Source: Stenotrophomonas sp. UBA2124
Lineage (GTDB): Bacteria > Pseudomonadota > Gammaproteobacteria > Xanthomonadales > Xanthomonadaceae
Assembly: GCA_002329155.1 (NCBI GenBank)
Contig: DCXY01000024.1
Span: forward strand, 1 to 64,000
DNA: 64,000 nt
Direction of reading: 5' to 3'
Shown: positions 17,295 to 25,422 of the stretch, piece after piece
How positions within the stretch are numbered: position 1 is the stretch's first letter
Layout of the letters: each line of letters starts with the position of its first letter
Program-made: the position numbers and the translations under genes
The notes under the pieces: generated by a model
Database searches by the model: none
What the model saw: the letters and a program-made list of their open reading frames with translations, nothing else
What the model was told of the DNA's origin: nothing

Positions 17295-17729
17295 TCACTC
17301 CGCCGGTGGTGTGGCGTGATCCAGCAGGAACTGGCTGATCTCCTGGCGCAGCGGCAGGTCATTGGACCTGCGGGCGAACGCATCAGCCTGTTCGGCGTAG
17401 TCGCGGGCCGGCTCGGGCTGGTCCAGGTTGGAGTGGCGCTCGGCCAGTGCCAGGCAGATCGAGGCGGCGTATTCGTCCGCGCCGGCCGCAGTGGCCAATG
17501 GCAAGGCGCGCTGGTACAGGCCGATGGCGACACTGTCGTTGCCGGTGAAATCGGCCAGCGTTTCCCACAGGAAGGGGTGGTCGCGGCCTTCGGCGGCCAG
17601 GGTTTCGCAGTAGTTGCGCAGCGTGTCGTAGGCCGACCAGCTGGTGCGGGTGTCGCCGTCACGGCCGGCATCGACGATGGCGTCGGTCAGCTCCAGCACG
17701 CGTGCGTGGATATCCGATGGAATTCTCAT
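17295..17729 (-). CDS. Small TPR-like hypothetical protein
   Basis: A 144-residue soluble helical protein starting MRIPSDIHARVLELTDAIVDAG. Helix pairs such as DSVAIGLYQRALPLATAAG and EYAASICLALAERHSNLDQPEPARDYAEQAD look like two degenerate TPR units. It has no signal peptide. It lies 40 bases downstream of hemY on the same strand, and so could be the last gene of the hem operon. Its function is unknown. Confidence 0.6.
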   Translation of the reverse strand: MRIPSDIHARVLELTDAIVDAGRDGDTRTSWSAYDTLRNYCETLAAEGRDHPFLWETLADFTGNDSVAIGLYQRALPLATAAGADEYAASICLALAERHSNLDQPEPARDYAEQADAFARRSNDLPLRQEISQFLLDHATPPAE

Positions 17730-17769
17730 TGCTTCAGCAGGTGCTTGCTCGGATCAGGCGCTGCCGGGC

Positions 17770-19032
17770 TCAGCCCGGCAGGCGCGGAAAGCCATGTTCG
17801 TCACGCTCTTCGGCCACGGCCTGGTCCTGGATCTGCTGGCGCAGGTCGCGGCGTTCGATGGACAGGGGCAGCTGGCCACGGCGCACGCGCAGGCCATTGA
17901 GCAGGTATTGCCGTGCAAGCGCGTCATCGCCCTGCTCGGCGAAGCCTTCGCCCAGCATGTCCCAGGCATCGGCGCCGGCACCCTGGGCCACGGCGCGGTG
18001 CAGGAAATCCTCGGCCTGTGTCCATTGGCCCTGGCCACGTGCCAGCCGTGCAAGGGTCAACAGCAGCGCGGGGCTGGAAGCGTGGTGCTGCAGCCAGCGT
18101 TGGGCGCTGGCGCGGCGCGAGTCCAGCTTGTCTACCGGCAGCTCGCCATACAGCGTGACCAGCGCCTCGTCCCATTGGCTGTCCAGGTTCTGTTCGATGC
18201 TGCGCAGGGCCACATCGTTCCAGTTCAACGCCACCGCACGCCGCGCATAACGCACCACGGCCTCGGGCGATAGGCGCAAGGTCTTGGGCAGCACTTCCCA
18301 GCGTGCGGCCAGGGTGTTGACGTCGCCGGCTTCGTCGAGCATCTGCAGGGCCAGCCGGTTTTCCAGTGCGGCTATCTGGTTTGCCGGCAACGCCTGCTGC
18401 TGGCGCAGTGCGCCCAGCTGGCCGTAGGCCTCTTCGGCACGGCCGGCGCGGGCCAGGGCATCGGTGCGCAGCGACAGGCCGCGCGGCGGCAGCGGCTGGA
18501 TTGCCGCCACGTCCAGCGCGTCGATGGCCTCCTGCGGCTTGCCCAGCTCCAGCCAGCGTTCGGCGCTGTGCAGCGCGTGCAGGGTGGGGTCTACCGTGCC
18601 CAGCTGCTGCAGGTGCTGGCCGGCGGTGGCGGCGTCATCGCGGGCCTCGGCCGCACGCATGGCGGCCACCAGCGCGATGGGCTGCACTTCCTTTTCGCCC
18701 GCTGCGCTCTGCAGCTGTTTTTCCGCGCGCTGCCACTGGCCACGGTCCAGCGCCTGCAGGCCGTCTATCAGGCGCGCGCGGCCGCGCTTGCGGCGGTGCC
18801 GCGACCAGGCGCGGAACGGCAGGGTCACCAGGGTCCACAGCAGCCATGCCAGCAGCAGCACGATCAGCAGCGCCAGCAGCGCCTGCGGCAGGGTGGCGAT
18901 GTAGTCGTGGCTGCCGGCGCGGACGATCACCTCGCCCATCGAGCGCACCGACTCCTGGCCCAGCCACTGCGCGCCGAGAATGCCGAGGGCGGCGACCAGC
19001 AGGACGACCAGCAGGGAGCGGAAGGCTTTCAT
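17770..19032 (-). CDS. hemY: HemY-family TPR membrane protein of heme biosynthesis
   Basis: A 420-residue protein with two hydrophobic segments near the N-terminus (SLLVVLLVAALGILGAQWL and ALLALLIVLLLAWLLWTLV), a basic stretch (RHRRKRGRARLIDG), and then TPR-like helices to the end. This is the architecture of proteobacterial HemY, an inner-membrane protein encoded with hemCDX. It is not the Gram-positive protoporphyrinogen oxidase of the same name. Its exact role in heme synthesis is unsettled. The ATG overlaps the hemX stop by four bases (ATGA), indicating translational coupling. Confidence 0.9.
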   Translation of the reverse strand: MKAFRSLLVVLLVAALGILGAQWLGQESVRSMGEVIVRAGSHDYIATLPQALLALLIVLLLAWLLWTLVTLPFRAWSRHRRKRGRARLIDGLQALDRGQWQRAEKQLQSAAGEKEVQPIALVAAMRAAEARDDAATAGQHLQQLGTVDPTLHALHSAERWLELGKPQEAIDALDVAAIQPLPPRGLSLRTDALARAGRAEEAYGQLGALRQQQALPANQIAALENRLALQMLDEAGDVNTLAARWEVLPKTLRLSPEAVVRYARRAVALNWNDVALRSIEQNLDSQWDEALVTLYGELPVDKLDSRRASAQRWLQHHASSPALLLTLARLARGQGQWTQAEDFLHRAVAQGAGADAWDMLGEGFAEQGDDALARQYLLNGLRVRRGQLPLSIERRDLRQQIQDQAVAEERDEHGFPRLPG

Positions 19033-20009
19033 GGCGACTCCTTGGCCGCGCGCATGCTGCGCAGCTGTTGCAGGGTGCTGCCCAATTCAGGAAGCGTGGG
19101 GCGCAGTTCGACGCCGCGCATGGCACGCAGTTCGCCAAGCTGCTGCTGACGCTGCGGTGAATCCGGCCACAGCCGCTGCAGCCAGCCGTCGATGCGGTCC
19201 AGCGCCTGCCGCCATGCCACGTCATCACCCCGCTCCAGCGCGGCGCGCGCCAGGCTCAGTTCAATCTGCAGCGAGTCGTTGGCGGCCAGCCGCTCCGAGC
19301 GCGCCACCAGCACCTTGCCGTCGGCAGGGCGCACCTGCACCAGTGGCGAGAGCAGTTTCTGCCACCACGGCGCGGTGGTTCCAGCCGGCTGGCGCACCTG
19401 TTCCGGCAGCTTTTCCAGCTTGGCGGCCCATTGCTGCAGGCGCTCGGTCGTCTGCGCGCGGATGCCATCGCCCAGCGTGTCGAGCATGTTGCGCTCCTGC
19501 AGCAGGGCCTGGCGCAGGTTGAGGTAGGCCGGGTCGTCGATGCTCTCCAGCACGCCCGATGCCAGTGCGTACAGGCGGCGCGCGCCGTCGATGTCGCCGG
19601 CATAGGTGAGCCGCTGCTGGGCCTGGCTGAGCAGCAGCTCGGCCTCTTCGCGGCGCACGGCCTGCGCGCCCTGGCGCGAGCTGTCGGCCAGGCGGGCGAG
19701 GTTTTCCTCCAGCAGGGCGTTGCGCTGGCCCAGGCCCAGCATTTCGTCGCGCAGCACGCGGTTGGTGGCGGCGGCGTCCTGGATGCTGCGGGCGTTGGCG
19801 CGCTGGTCGCGGCGCAGGCCGTCAAGGCTCTGCTGCAGGGCGGCCAGCTGCTGGGCGGTGGTGTCGCGCAGGGCGGCGGCACGCAGCTGCTGCGCCTGCC
19901 AGGCACGGTAGCCGAGCCAGCAGGCGGCGGCGATGACCGCAATCACGGCCAGCAGCATCAACCAGCGCAGCAGCGAGCCGCGCGGCGGGGTTGGGGTTTC
20001 GTCATTCAT
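19029..20009 (-). CDS. hemX: HemX-family protein
   Basis: A 326-residue protein with a short cytoplasmic N-terminus (MNDETPTPPRG), one transmembrane segment (LLRWLMLLAVIAVIAAACWLGY) and a long, helical, coiled-coil-prone periplasmic part rich in Gln and Arg. This matches HemX, which is often annotated as uroporphyrin-III C-methyltransferase although it lacks the methyltransferase fold. The start at 20009 is chosen over an upstream in-frame start because the family begins just before the membrane segment. It lies 117 bases after hemD and overlaps hemY by four bases. Confidence 0.88.
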   Translation of the reverse strand: MNDETPTPPRGSLLRWLMLLAVIAVIAAACWLGYRAWQAQQLRAAALRDTTAQQLAALQQSLDGLRRDQRANARSIQDAAATNRVLRDEMLGLGQRNALLEENLARLADSSRQGAQAVRREEAELLLSQAQQRLTYAGDIDGARRLYALASGVLESIDDPAYLNLRQALLQERNMLDTLGDGIRAQTTERLQQWAAKLEKLPEQVRQPAGTTAPWWQKLLSPLVQVRPADGKVLVARSERLAANDSLQIELSLARAALERGDDVAWRQALDRIDGWLQRLWPDSPQRQQQLGELRAMRGVELRPTLPELGSTLQQLRSMRAAKESP

Positions 20010-20126
20010 GGGGGCACAGCATCCTTGGCGGGCATAGTGCTGCCGCGTCTGCCACGGCACGGCTCATGCGGTGACAGCATCGCCCGTGCCGGTGGATGGC
20101 TGCAAGCCGGCGCGGCCTGCGCGCGC

Positions 20127-20909
20127 TCAGCGCGGCAGCGCTGCAACCACTGCGTAGGCGGCATTGACCAGTTGCCCGGGCAGCGGGCCTTCGGCCACGT
20201 GGGTGCGGGTGAAGCCAAGCTGGCCGGCAAGCGTGGCCAGGCGTTCGCTGGCCACCACCACCGGCATCTGCAGCCAGCGTTGGCACAGTGCTTCAGGCAG
20301 CTGTGGCAGCACACTTTCCAGTGCCTCGCCGCTGCTCACCGCCAATACCACCGGTTCCGGCAGAGCCAGCAGCCGGTTGAGAGTGGCGGCGCTGACCGGC
20401 AACGGCACGCGTTCGTAGATATCGGCACGCAGCAGGTCGCCGCCGCGTGCGGTGATCTGCTGGGCAATGATCCCCCGGCCGCCCGGCGCGGTGACCAGTG
20501 CCACCCGTTTGCCAGCCAGCTGCTGCATGCAGGGCAGTGCCAGCAGGCCTTCGCTGTCCATGCGGGAGGGGGCGTGCACATGCCCGGCGCCGTGGCTGCG
20601 CAGGGCCCGGGCGGTGCCCTGGCCGACGGCGACAATGCGGCCCTCGGGCAGCTCTTCCAGCGGCATCAGCCGCGAGGCGGCCTCGGCGGCGCTGGGGCTG
20701 GTGAACACCAACAGGTCACAGCTGGCTGCTTCGCGCATTGCAGCACGGGCCTGCGCATCGTTGCGCAGGGCCACCCGCCAGGGTGAAAGCGCCACCGTAC
20801 GGGCGCCCAGACGCGCCGCGGCACTGCGCAGGGTGTCGTGCTGGCCCTGCGGGCGCAGCGAAATCAGGTGCCAGACTGAATCGGTCGGGGCATAGGCTTG
20901 GGCTTTCAT
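20127..20909 (-). CDS. hemD: Uroporphyrinogen-III synthase
   Basis: About 260 residues with the HemD two-domain alpha/beta pattern: LISLRPQGQHDTLRSAAARLGA at the N-terminus, DLLVFTSPSAAEAASR in the first half, GKRVALVTAPGGRGIIAQQITARG in the middle, and AVSSGEALESVLPQLP in the second half. The enzyme closes and inverts ring D of hydroxymethylbilane. hemX and hemY follow as an operon. hemC is not adjacent. The start is taken at MKAQAYAP (20909); an in-frame ATG at 20918 is possible. It is divergent from a thioesterase-like gene. Confidence 0.88.
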   Translation of the reverse strand: MKAQAYAPTDSVWHLISLRPQGQHDTLRSAAARLGARTVALSPWRVALRNDAQARAAMREAASCDLLVFTSPSAAEAASRLMPLEELPEGRIVAVGQGTARALRSHGAGHVHAPSRMDSEGLLALPCMQQLAGKRVALVTAPGGRGIIAQQITARGGDLLRADIYERVPLPVSAATLNRLLALPEPVVLAVSSGEALESVLPQLPEALCQRWLQMPVVVASERLATLAGQLGFTRTHVAEGPLPGQLVNAAYAVVAALPR

Positions 20910-20952
20910 TCCATGCATCATGCGGGCGCTTTCCGTTTTCGTACGGCTTTCC

Positions 20953-21411
20953 ATGTCTGAACAACTTGACGCTTCGGCGCTGCTTGCGCAACTACAGAAC
21001 ACCCTTTCGGCCATGCCGCCTGTGGCGGCAATGGGTATCAACATTGTCGGTTACGAGAATGGGGTGCTGCGCATGCAGGCACCGCTGGGCAGCAACCACA
21101 ATGACAAGGGCAACGCATTTGGCGGCAGCCTGGCCTCGGTGATGACCCTGGCTGGCTGGGCGCTGGTCAGCCTGCGCCTGGCCCTGGCCGGTAAACAGGC
21201 CGAGGTATACGTGGCTGACAGCAGCATCCGCTACCGTGCGCCGGTCTACGGCGACCTGCTGGCGGTGGCGCGGGCCGCACCGGACCAGGACTGGGACGAT
21301 TTCCTGACCGTATTCGACAAGCGCGGCCGGGCACGGATGACCGTGCGGGCCGAGATCGCTGGCGGCGCCGCCGAGCTGGAAGGGCGCTTTGTCGCCATCA
21401 GCAAAGGCTAG
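20953..21411 (+). CDS. YiiD_C-type hotdog thioesterase
   Basis: A 152-residue hotdog-fold protein. The sequence MGINIVGYENGVLRMQAPLGSN followed by HNDKGNAFGGSLASVM is characteristic of the putative thioesterase domain found at the C-terminus of E. coli YiiD and as a stand-alone protein in proteobacteria. VADSSIRYRAPVYGDLLA is the second half of the fold. It probably hydrolyses a thioester, but the substrate is unknown. MSEQLDAS at 20953 is preferred over the upstream in-frame start, which would overlap the hemD control region. Confidence 0.82.
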   Translation: MSEQLDASALLAQLQNTLSAMPPVAAMGINIVGYENGVLRMQAPLGSNHNDKGNAFGGSLASVMTLAGWALVSLRLALAGKQAEVYVADSSIRYRAPVYGDLLAVARAAPDQDWDDFLTVFDKRGRARMTVRAEIAGGAAELEGRFVAISKG

Positions 21412-21436
21412 GATGGGCACTTACGCAGGGGGCCGC

Positions 21437-21877
21437 ATGACACGTTTCCGCCAATTCCAGCAAATTTTCATTGCAGTGGTGCTGCTGCTGACCGCCACCG
21501 CCGCGCTCGCCGGTGAGGGCCCCAGCCGCAGCCAGCGGGCCAAACTGGCCACCCTGCAGGACGCCTATGTGGCGGCGGTGCGCTGGAGCGATTTCGAGGC
21601 CGCCGAAGGCTTCATCGACCCTGAGCACCTGCGCGCCCACCCCGTCACCGAGCTGGAGCGCGAGCGTTACCGGCAGGTGCAGGTGTCCGGCTACCGCGAA
21701 CGCAGCACCGGTGTGGCCGGCGACGGCAGCATCGAGCGGCGGGTGGAGATGAGCGTGATCAACCGCAACACCCAGGCCGAGCGCACGGTGATGGTGAAGG
21801 AACGCTGGCGCTGGGATCCGCAGGCCAAGCGTTGGTGGCAGGCGGCCGGCCTGCCGGACCTGTGGCAGGGCCAATGA
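21437..21877 (+). CDS. Hypothetical exported protein
   Basis: A 146-residue protein with a Sec signal (QIFIAVVLLLTATAALAGEG, cleavage near ALA/GEG). The mature part has a nuclear-transport-factor-like pattern, with DAYVAAVRWSDFEAAEGFIDPE and later KERWRWDPQAKRWWQAAGLPDLW, as seen in small periplasmic proteins of unknown role. It lies 25 bases after the thioesterase and may share its transcript. I do not assign a function. Confidence 0.7.
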   Translation: MTRFRQFQQIFIAVVLLLTATAALAGEGPSRSQRAKLATLQDAYVAAVRWSDFEAAEGFIDPEHLRAHPVTELERERYRQVQVSGYRERSTGVAGDGSIERRVEMSVINRNTQAERTVMVKERWRWDPQAKRWWQAAGLPDLWQGQ

Positions 21878-21943
21878 GCCCCCGGGCGCCTTATTGCTTG
21901 CATGTGCGACAATCCCCGCCCGCTTAATCGACCCGTGACCTGA

Positions 21944-22381
21944 GTGAATTACGAAGAGCTGCTGGCCTTCGCCGGCCGAAACCCGATGCTGTCGCTGGCC
22001 CTGGTCGGCCTGACCGTGGCCATCATCGCCACCGAGGTCGCACGCCTGTTCCGCGGCTACAAATCGCTCAAGCCCGCCGAGCTGACCCGCATGATCAATG
22101 CCGGCGATGCGGTGGTGATTGACCTGTCGGCCACCTCCGATTTCGAGAAGGGCCACATTGTCGGCAGCCGCAACGTGCAGCCGGCCCAGCTCACCCCCGC
22201 GCACAAGCTGCTGGCTTCGGCCAGGCAGTCGCCGGTGGTGCTGCTGTGCCGCACCGGCAATGCCTCGGCCACCGCCGCCAAGGCCCTGAAGAAGGCCGGC
22301 TTCGAGCAGGTCTACGTGCTCGATGGTGGCCTGCCGGCGTGGCAGGCGGCAGACCTGCCGCTGGTCAAGGGCCGCGGCTGA
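21944..22381 (+). CDS. Rhodanese-domain membrane protein (YibN-like)
   Basis: A 145-residue protein with an N-terminal transmembrane segment (MLSLALVGLTVAIIATEVA) and a rhodanese domain whose active-site loop is CRTGNAS in VVLLCRTGNASATAAKAL. It should carry a persulfide on that cysteine. The N-terminal anchor plus single rhodanese domain and the position just before secB-gpsA match YibN of gammaproteobacteria. The start is GTG at 21944 by position relative to the membrane segment. Confidence 0.88.
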   Translation: MNYEELLAFAGRNPMLSLALVGLTVAIIATEVARLFRGYKSLKPAELTRMINAGDAVVIDLSATSDFEKGHIVGSRNVQPAQLTPAHKLLASARQSPVVLLCRTGNASATAAKALKKAGFEQVYVLDGGLPAWQAADLPLVKGRG

Positions 22382-22485
22382 GCAGTTAATTTGCGTTAAG
22401 GCCTTGTGGAAGGAGGGCGCCGCCCCCATCGCAGGTCTTGTAACACTCCCAATCATTGAAACAGAACGTTCTGGAGCACCGAGAA

Positions 22486-23001
22486 ATGTCCGAAGAGAAC
22501 ACCAACGGCGTCGTCCCGGCCGAAGCAGCCAACGGCCCGGCCTTCACCATCGAGAAGATCTACGTCAAGGACGTTTCCTTCGAGTCGCCGAACTCGCCGG
22601 GCATCTTCAATGAGAACGTGCAGCCGGAGCTGCAGCTGAACCTGAACCAGAAGGTGCAGCGCCTGTCCGACACCGCCTTTGAAGTGGTGCTGGGCGTGAC
22701 CCTGACCTGCAAGGCCGGCGACAAAACCGCCTATGTGGCCGAAGTGCAGCAGGCTGGCGTGTTCGGCCTGATCGGCCTGGAGCCGCAGGCCATCGACGTG
22801 CTGCTCGGCACCCAGTGCCCGAACATCCTGTTCCCGTACGTGCGCTCGATGGTGTCGGACCTGATCCAGGCCGGCGGCTTCCCGCCGTTCTACCTGCAGC
22901 CGATCAACTTTGAAGGCCTGTACGCCGAAACCCTGCGTCAGCGCCAGAGCCAGGGCGAAGGCGCCTCGCTGGCCGACTCCGAGCCGGCCGGCAACGCCTG
23001 A
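22486..23001 (+). CDS. secB: Protein-export chaperone SecB
   Basis: A 171-residue SecB. FTIEKIYVKDVSFESPNSPGIF at the start, GLIGLEPQAIDVLLGTQCPNILFPYVR in the middle and GGFPPFYLQPINFEGLY near the end are clear family blocks. The acidic C-terminal tail after residue ~150 is typical. It is a tetrameric chaperone that holds preproteins for SecA. GGAG at 22473-22476 precedes the ATG. gpsA starts 19 bases after the stop, the conserved secB-gpsA pairing. Confidence 0.96.
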   Translation: MSEENTNGVVPAEAANGPAFTIEKIYVKDVSFESPNSPGIFNENVQPELQLNLNQKVQRLSDTAFEVVLGVTLTCKAGDKTAYVAEVQQAGVFGLIGLEPQAIDVLLGTQCPNILFPYVRSMVSDLIQAGGFPPFYLQPINFEGLYAETLRQRQSQGEGASLADSEPAGNA

Positions 23002-23020
23002 TCAGCGTTCGCGACATCGG

Positions 23021-24049
23021 ATGAGTACCACCGACGCGGAAAAGATAGCCGTCCTTGGCGCGGGCTCCTGGGGCACCGCGCTGGCCACCCTGCTGGCCCG
23101 GCACGGTCACCCGACCGTGCTGTGGGGGCGTGATGCGGCGGTGGTCGAAGCCATCGACCAGCGTCACGAAAATCCCCGGTATCTGCCCGGGATTGCGCTG
23201 CCCGAATCCCTGCGCGCCACCACCGACCTTGCGGCAACCCTCGAAGGTGCCCGCTGGGTGCTGGTGGTCGTGCCGTCGCATGCCTTTGCCGAAACCGTGC
23301 GCGCGCTGGCGCCGCTGCGGCCGGCCGGGGCTGGCGTGGCCTGGGCGACCAAGGGCTTCGAGCCGGGTTCGGGCCGCTTCCTGCACGAAGTGGCGCGCGA
23401 AGTACTGGGCCCGGACGTGCCGCTGGCTGTCGTCACCGGCCCGTCCTTCGCCAAGGAAGTCACCTTGGGCCTGCCCACCGCCATCACCGTCCACGGTGAT
23501 GACGAGGCGTTCGCCCAGCAGGTGGCCGACGCCATGCACGGCCCTGCCTTCCGCGCCTACACGGGCGATGACATGGTGGGTGCCGAGCTGGGCGGCGCGA
23601 TGAAGAACGTACTGGCCGTGGCCACCGGCGTGGCCGACGGCATGCAGCTGGGCCTGAACGCCCGCGCCGGCCTGATCACCCGCGGCCTCAACGAGATGCT
23701 GCGGCTGGCCGCCGCCATCGGTGGCAAGCCGGAAACCCTGATGGGCCTGGCAGGCCTGGGCGACCTGGTGCTCACCAGCACCGGCGACCTCTCGCGCAAC
23801 CGTCGCCTTGGCCTGGCGTTGGGCAAGGGGCAGACCCTGACCGACGCGGTGAAGGAAATCGGCCAGGTGGTGGAATCGGTGCAGACGGCGGACGAAGTCA
23901 TGCGCCAGGCCGACCGCCACGGCATCGACCTGCCCATCTCCAAGGCGGTGCAGGCGGTATTGCACGGCGAAATGAGCCCCTCCGAAGGCCTGCAGCAGCT
24001 GCTGGCCCGCGAACAGAAGCCGGAATACCCGGCCACGCTGTTCAAGTAA
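23021..24049 (+). CDS. gpsA: Glycerol-3-phosphate dehydrogenase [NAD(P)+]
   Basis: A 342-residue enzyme that reduces dihydroxyacetone phosphate to sn-glycerol 3-phosphate for phospholipid synthesis. The N-terminal dinucleotide-binding loop is VLGAGSWGTALA; GPSFAKEV, ELGGAMKNVLA (catalytic Lys) and GLGDLVLTSTGDLSRNRRLG are standard GpsA motifs. The reading frame runs upstream into secB, but the start at 23021 fits the family. A strong terminator follows. Confidence 0.96.
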   Translation: MSTTDAEKIAVLGAGSWGTALATLLARHGHPTVLWGRDAAVVEAIDQRHENPRYLPGIALPESLRATTDLAATLEGARWVLVVVPSHAFAETVRALAPLRPAGAGVAWATKGFEPGSGRFLHEVAREVLGPDVPLAVVTGPSFAKEVTLGLPTAITVHGDDEAFAQQVADAMHGPAFRAYTGDDMVGAELGGAMKNVLAVATGVADGMQLGLNARAGLITRGLNEMLRLAAAIGGKPETLMGLAGLGDLVLTSTGDLSRNRRLGLALGKGQTLTDAVKEIGQVVESVQTADEVMRQADRHGIDLPISKAVQAVLHGEMSPSEGLQQLLAREQKPEYPATLFK

Positions 24050-24069
24050 GGATCGGCGACGTTGTATGC

Positions 24070-24096
24070 AAAAAGCCCGGCAAAGCCGGGCTTTTT
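24070..24096 (+). terminator. Rho-independent terminator of gpsA
   Basis: AGCCCGGC (24074-24081) pairs with GCCGGGCT (24085-24092) across AAA, followed by a TTTTT run. It lies 20 bases after the gpsA stop. An upstream A-run means it may also act on the opposite strand. Confidence 0.92.
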
Positions 24097-24123
24097 GTTG
24101 TCTGGGCGGAAGGTTCTGGAGCT

Positions 24124-24310
24124 CACCCCTCCCCAGCCCTCCCCTTCGCTGCGCGAAGGGGAGGGGTCGTTCACGCAATCTGTCAGGGCATCGGTATGCC
24201 GCCTTTTGCCCCCTCCCTTTCGCGCAGCGAAAGGGGGTGAAGAAGGCCGGTTGTGCACCACTGGTGCGCGGCCTGATGAACGCCCGGAGGGCCGGACGGG
24301 CTGGGGAGGG
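24124..24310. repeat. CCCTCCCC-type hairpin repeats between gpsA and ax21
   Basis: Two inverted-repeat stretches, CCCTCCCCTTCGC/GCGAAGGGGAGGG near 24138-24166 and CCCTTTCGC/GCGAAAGGG near 24217-24238, sit in a region with no credible gene. They resemble the CCCTCTCCC hairpin family elsewhere in the window but are more divergent. Confidence 0.55.
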
Positions 24311-24336
24311 GTAAAGCTTTTCCACACAGACCACCC

Positions 24337-24369
24337 AAAAAAGAAGCCCGGTCACAAGGACCGGGCTTC
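24337..24369 (-). terminator. Rho-independent terminator of the ax21 gene
   Basis: On the minus strand GAAGCCCGGTC pairs with GACCGGGCTTC (24343-24353 with 24359-24369) and is followed by a run of six T. It lies about 50 bases beyond the ax21 stop. Confidence 0.92.
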
Positions 24370-24420
24370 AGACGCGGGGGAGAGAGAGCACGCGTCTTTA
24401 CAACATGCAGCTACCAGCAC

Positions 24421-24993
24421 TTACCAGGTGAAGCGCGGGCCGACGAACCATTCCTTGTCGCCAGCCTTGGCCAGCTTCACTTCGCCGGTCAGGCCCCAGT
24501 TCGGGGTGAACTTGGCCTGGGCGCCCACGCGGCCGTAGAACTCGCCGTCCGGGTTGATGCCGTTCTTCTTGGTGTAGTCCTCGTAACCGGCCAGGGCATA
24601 GCCCTCGAAGTTCGGGGTGAACGCGGTACGCACGCCAACCTCGGCGCTGTAGCCGTTGAACTTGGTGCCGTACTGCGGATCAAACTTCTGGTACGCAGCG
24701 CGGGCCAGCAGGTCGGTGCTCGGGGCCACGGTGTAGTTGTAGCCCACACCCAGGCGCCACTGGTCAACGTCAGCATTGCCGCGCTTGGTTTCCTGGGCGC
24801 TGTAGTCGCCGAAGATATGGAAGTTCGGGTGCACCGCCACCGAGCCCTTCAGGGCCCAACCGTCGGCGTCGCCGCCGCGGGTGTCGGTTTTCACGTAACC
24901 GCCTTCCACGTAGTTGTAGGACAGGCCATCGGCAGCGGAGGCAGCAAACGGCAGGGCGGCCAGCAGGCCCAGAGCGATCAGGGAAGTCTTCAT
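24421..24993 (-). CDS. ax21: Ax21-family outer-membrane beta-barrel protein
   Basis: A 190-residue outer-membrane protein. The Sec signal MKTSLIALGLLAALPFAASA is followed by alternating beta strands (LSYNYVEGGYVKTD, WALKGSVAVHPNFHIFGDYSA) and ends in a C-terminal aromatic, PRFTW, the usual barrel-assembly signal. It closely matches the Ax21 family of Xanthomonas and Stenotrophomonas. Early claims that Ax21 is a secreted signal or immune elicitor were later withdrawn; a porin-like barrel is the safer reading. It has its own terminator and is transcribed alone. Confidence 0.88.
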   Translation of the reverse strand: MKTSLIALGLLAALPFAASAADGLSYNYVEGGYVKTDTRGGDADGWALKGSVAVHPNFHIFGDYSAQETKRGNADVDQWRLGVGYNYTVAPSTDLLARAAYQKFDPQYGTKFNGYSAEVGVRTAFTPNFEGYALAGYEDYTKKNGINPDGEFYGRVGAQAKFTPNWGLTGEVKLAKAGDKEWFVGPRFTW

Positions 24994-25422
24994 GTTCAGC
25001 GCTACCTTTTCTTATTGATTTGGACGATGCGGCCAATCCAGCGCCGCTCGGCAGTTGTGAATTATCCGTTAGCCAACGGAATAGCCCCTGAATATCAAAC
25101 TGACCAGTACATAAATTAGGCGCGGGGTTCGGGAACTTCTTGGGAGCGGTAGGCCGAGGTCAACATTCGGGCTTGCCCTAAAGCATGTGCTGGTGCGATT
25201 GGGCCCCAAATTGCAGCAGCCATGCTTTCAGACGATTGATCTGGCCCAGAAGAAAGTGGACATGCCGGTGCGGTGTCTCAAAGGTCCAATCAAAGAATCT
25301 CTTACCAGCCCCCCGGCTGCAGATGCGGAGATCAGCTCCGCACGTTTGTGCCCCAGCAGTCGCAACCGTAGTCATGCGGTGATTCGATCAATTTCCACCG
25401 CAATATCTGCGGAGAATAGCTT
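24994..25422. other. AT-richer intergenic stretch upstream of ax21 and fic
   Basis: No supported gene. The DNA is visibly less GC-rich than the surroundings. A short palindrome CCGTT-AGCC-AACGG lies at 25066-25079, in the likely ax21 promoter region. Short frames at 25178-25459 overlap on both strands and show no recognisable protein. Confidence 0.5.
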